NCBI RefSeq assembly: GCF_026427595.1
Contig: NZ_CP101527.1
Span: 3,095,001 to 3,159,000 of the forward strand
Direction of reading: 5' to 3'
DNA: 64,000 nt
From: Alkalimarinus sediminis
Lineage (GTDB): Bacteria; Pseudomonadota; Gammaproteobacteria; Pseudomonadales; Oleiphilaceae
Below the pieces are notes generated by a model. That model saw only the letters and a program-made list of their open reading frames with translations, did no database searches and was not told where the DNA came from. A program made the translations under genes and the position numbers. Each line of letters begins with the position of its first letter. The first letter of the stretch is position 1. This document shows, piece after piece, positions 61,848-64,000 of the stretch.

Positions 61848-63230
61848 ATGGTTGCCAGCAAAAATAAGAAGAAAGCATACGTACTCGATACTAACGTCCT
61901 TATTCACGACCCAAGCGCCCTCCTGAACTTCGAAGAACATCAAGTCATCATCCCAATGACCGTACTCGAAGAGCTTGATAAGCTGAAATCGGTAAAACAA
62001 TCAATCGCTGCTGATTGCCGTCAGGCGATTCGAATGATAGATCAATTACTAGGGGACGCCACACCTAGCCAAATTGAAAAAGGCGTCCCAATCAAGCGAT
62101 CTGAAAAGTCTCCGCCACTAGGCACTATTTCAATTTTGATGAACCCTGTAGACGGTAAAGGCCCTCACCTACCAGAACACCTCAATGATAATAAGATCAT
62201 CAATAGCCTTGCTGACCTTCAATCACTTCATAAAAACCGCGAAATTATACTCGTTAGCAAAGACATCAATATGCGTTTGAAAGCGAGAGGTTTCGGAGTT
62301 GAAGCACAAGATTACCATAACGATCAACTCATTGATGACGTAGAGTTACTTCCATCAGGTTATACCGAATTCAAAAACTCTTTTTGGGATAACATTAGCA
62401 AAGTAGAAACGATCCAAAGAGAGGGGGTAACAGAGCACATTTTAAAGCGCGAAGGCATACTTGAAACACTTCATATTAATGAATTCGTTATTGATGAGCA
62501 TGGTTTTGTTGGTAAAGTCATAGACCTTGATGATGAAAAAATAGTGCTCGAAGACATGCACCACGATGACCTAATGCAACAAGAGGCTTGGGGGCTCATA
62601 CCAAGAGATATCTATCAGGCAGTTGCGCTTCATTTGTTGCTATCACCAGAAATACACTTGGTTAACCTCACCGGCGCAGCAGGTTCAGGGAAGACCATTC
62701 TTGCACTTGCCGCGGCAATCGAAATGACAGTAGCGAGCAAACTATACAAACGCATTATTGCCACTCGCAGCGTGCAGGGTTTAGATGAAGATATTGGGTT
62801 TCTACCAGGCACCGAAACGGAGAAGATGGAGCCATGGCTAGGTGCTATTACAGACAATTTAGAAGCACTACACCAAGACGACGAAAATACCCACGGGAGT
62901 GTTGAATATATCCTCGACAAGGTACCTCTTCAATTCAAATCGTTAAACTATATTAGAGGGCGTAGCTTTCAATATAGTTTAATCCTGATCGATGAATCCC
63001 AAAACCTTACCCCTCATCAAATTAAAACCATTATTACCCGAGCGGGAACCGGTAGCAAAGTAGTTTGTTTAGGCAATCTCGCCCAAATTGACACACCATA
63101 TCTCAGCCCCCTAAGCTCGGGGTTAACCTACATGACAGAGCGGTTTAAATGCTTTAAACATGGAGGGCATATTCACCTTAAGGGTGTACCCCGTTCAATC
63201 CTCGCCGAGTTTGCCGAAGCTAATTTATAA
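61848..63230 (+). CDS. PIN-PhoH family ATPase
   Basis: This 460-residue protein fuses an N-terminal PIN ribonuclease domain (about 8-160; YVLDTNVLIHDPSALLNFEEH, then VSKDINMRLKARGFGVEAQDY with conserved acidic residues) to a PhoH ATPase/helicase-like domain (about 240-455) with Walker A GAAGSGKT at 275-282 and Walker B LILIDESQNL. Such PhoH2-type proteins unwind and cut RNA in actinobacteria; that activity is inferred here. GAGG precedes the ATG. A perfect hairpin follows. Confidence 0.92.
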   Translation: MVASKNKKKAYVLDTNVLIHDPSALLNFEEHQVIIPMTVLEELDKLKSVKQSIAADCRQAIRMIDQLLGDATPSQIEKGVPIKRSEKSPPLGTISILMNPVDGKGPHLPEHLNDNKIINSLADLQSLHKNREIILVSKDINMRLKARGFGVEAQDYHNDQLIDDVELLPSGYTEFKNSFWDNISKVETIQREGVTEHILKREGILETLHINEFVIDEHGFVGKVIDLDDEKIVLEDMHHDDLMQQEAWGLIPRDIYQAVALHLLLSPEIHLVNLTGAAGSGKTILALAAAIEMTVASKLYKRIIATRSVQGLDEDIGFLPGTETEKMEPWLGAITDNLEALHQDDENTHGSVEYILDKVPLQFKSLNYIRGRSFQYSLILIDESQNLTPHQIKTIITRAGTGSKVVCLGNLAQIDTPYLSPLSSGLTYMTERFKCFKHGGHIHLKGVPRSILAEFAEANL

Positions 63231-63231
63231 C

Positions 63232-63274
63232 CTACAAATGATTAGAGAGTTTAATACTCTCTAATCATTTGTAG
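63232..63274. terminator. Perfect 19-bp hairpin after the PhoH gene
   Basis: CTACAAATGATTAGAGAGT, a five-base TTAAT loop and ACTCTCTAATCATTTGTAG form an uninterrupted 19-bp stem. There is no T-run directly after it on the + strand. It may end both the phoH transcript and a possible small - strand transcript from 63367. Confidence 0.65.
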
Positions 63275-63280
63275 CAGCTC

Positions 63281-63367
63281 TTATCGGGCCATTTTTTTGG
63301 TGTGAACTGGGTCATAACCTTTAAAACTAACCACAATTTCACAATTGATCACAATTGATACTTCCAT
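63281..63367 (-). CDS. Candidate small protein of 28 residues
   Basis: An ATG at 63367 on the - strand is preceded by AAGGAG at a spacing of eight bases and opens a frame encoding MEVSIVINCEIVVSFKGYDP and eight more residues (VHTKKMAR) before TAA. Directly downstream is the 19-bp hairpin. The product has a hydrophobic beta-like start and a basic end. I do not recognise it. The coding stretch contains two direct copies of ATCAATTGTG and a partial third, which could equally be a repeat that happens to be open. Confidence 0.4.
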   Translation of the reverse strand: MEVSIVINCEIVVSFKGYDPVHTKKMAR

Positions 63368-63855
63368 ACCCAAGTCTCCTTAAAATGAAATTATCAGCCA
63401 CCTGCAAAAAACTCACTTTCGAGCATTATTCAACACATACTCACCATATATAAACAATTGTTTCGTTTATGATTATTTTACAGCTCAATTTGTTCTTTTA
63501 TTAACCCTCCATATACCCCACTAACTATAATCCTACTCTAGCAACTTATATTTGTGTACTCCTGTACATTATATATGGCATTTTTGGCCGAAAGCCTTGT
63601 CAACTCAGCCAATAGTTCTCACCTTACAATTCAATTATATTCCTTCCATCAAAGAGTCAATTCAAACTATAAAAACAATCAGAACAATAAAAAACAGAAC
63701 GCTCGTACTCCACGCGTAATGGATAGAAGTTTAAAAACGCCGAACATGGTATACACCATCCGTCACATTAGTTATTAGAGTTACAGTTGTACTCTTAAAG
63801 CTTGCAGGGGAAATGACGGACAAGACCATTCATATGGATATTGGAGACAATAGAT
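63368..63855 (+). other. AT-rich intergenic region before the last gene
   Basis: These 488 bases hold no convincing larger gene. A 74-codon frame at 63554-63778 is Asn/Lys-rich, lacks a ribosome-binding site and is not called. A short inverted pair TGTAC-N4-GTACA at 63555-63568 might be an operator. The stretch probably contains the promoter for the downstream exported protein. Confidence 0.4.
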
Positions 63856-64000
63856 ATGACGCTTAGTATAAATAGCAGCAGCAAGATATTTGCCTTTATG
63901 GCCTCAACCTTAATAGCAGGTATGAGCCATGCAGACTTAAAACCGTTAGAAGAGGGCGACCTGCGCGCGGTTACTGGCCAGTCTGCAATACAGTATTCTG
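63856..64000 (+). CDS. Exported DUF6160-like protein, N-terminal part
   Basis: Only 48 codons are in the window. GGAG precedes the ATG. The protein starts with MTLSINSSSKIFAFMASTLIAGMSHA, a signal peptide with probable cleavage after SHA, and continues with DLKPLEEGDLRAVTGQSAIQYS. The L-x-x-L-x-E-x-x-L-x-x-V-T-G-Q motif just after the signal peptide is typical of DUF6160/FilaE-like surface proteins found in Marinobacter and other marine gammaproteobacteria. Function is unknown and the C-terminal part is cut by the window end. Confidence 0.7.
   Translation, partial: MTLSINSSSKIFAFMASTLIAGMSHADLKPLEEGDLRAVTGQSAIQYS

Noticed and set aside
63554-63778. 74-codon + strand ORF
   Set aside because: No ribosome-binding site, Asn/Lys-rich composition typical of AT-rich intergenic DNA, and no recognisable domain.

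Overview
The window is chromosomal DNA of a gammaproteobacterium related to Pseudomonas, probably a marine Oceanospirillales/Pseudomonadales-type heterotroph. The main evidence is gene order. From about 20.8 to 54.5 kb, purA-hisZ-DUF2065-hflC-hflK-hflX-hfq-miaA-mutL-amiB-tsaE-nnr-queG-orn-rsgA-motB-motA-(HDOD gene)-rhodanese-psd-(PilZ-like gene)-fimX-serB-parC follows the order I recall for P. aeruginosa PA4938 to PA4964. It is not Pseudomonas itself. Elongation factor P carries Lys34 and sits with epmA and epmB (beta-lysylation), not the Arg32/EarP rhamnosylation type, and cmoA/cmoB, dinB and minCDE have different neighbours. No mobile element, rRNA, tRNA or CRISPR array was seen.

Layout. 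At 1-9.6 kb is an arginine/ornithine module. On the + strand are the end of a periplasmic binding protein, two ABC permeases and astE; on the - strand is the arginine succinyltransferase pathway aruC-aruF-aruG-astD-astB. The two units converge with 10 bases between them. A match to the published P. aeruginosa ArgR half-site lies before aruC. At 9.6-15.1 kb, all on the - strand, are a NIT-domain chemoreceptor, a GlxA/ArgR-type AraC regulator, and a small operon of an orphan AraC DNA-binding domain, a short-chain dehydrogenase and an LhgO-like flavoprotein. At 15.3-20.8 kb are small membrane or lipoproteins, the SrkA kinase, an EamA transporter, and cmoA-cmoB for tRNA wobble uridine modification.

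At 20.8-34.5 kb is the - strand housekeeping cluster (purine and histidine synthesis, HflKC/HflX, Hfq, MiaA, MutL, cell wall amidase, TsaE, NAD(P)HX repair). At 34.7-46.3 kb are queG, orn, rsgA, the MotAB stator, an HDOD protein, a rhodanese, psd and the complete EF-P/EpmA/EpmB set. At 46.7-50.8 kb a PilZ-like protein precedes a FimX-type degenerate GGDEF/EAL protein, a likely c-di-GMP/type IV pilus module. At 50.9-58.2 kb are serB, parC, dinB and minCDE. The rest holds a DUF2804 protein, a START-domain protein, a CBS protein, a TetR regulator, a PIN-PhoH ATPase, and the first 48 codons of a secreted protein cut off by the window edge.

The most unusual structure is an 11-unit, 8-bp tandem repeat filling most of the predicted 5' leader of dinB, downstream of a LexA-box-like promoter. 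Others are a 28-codon small ORF with a strong ribosome-binding site beside a perfect 19-bp hairpin, REP-like repeat clusters, and a nest of palindromes at 15.8 kb. I did not find a clearly new multi-gene system; most of the window is core genome.
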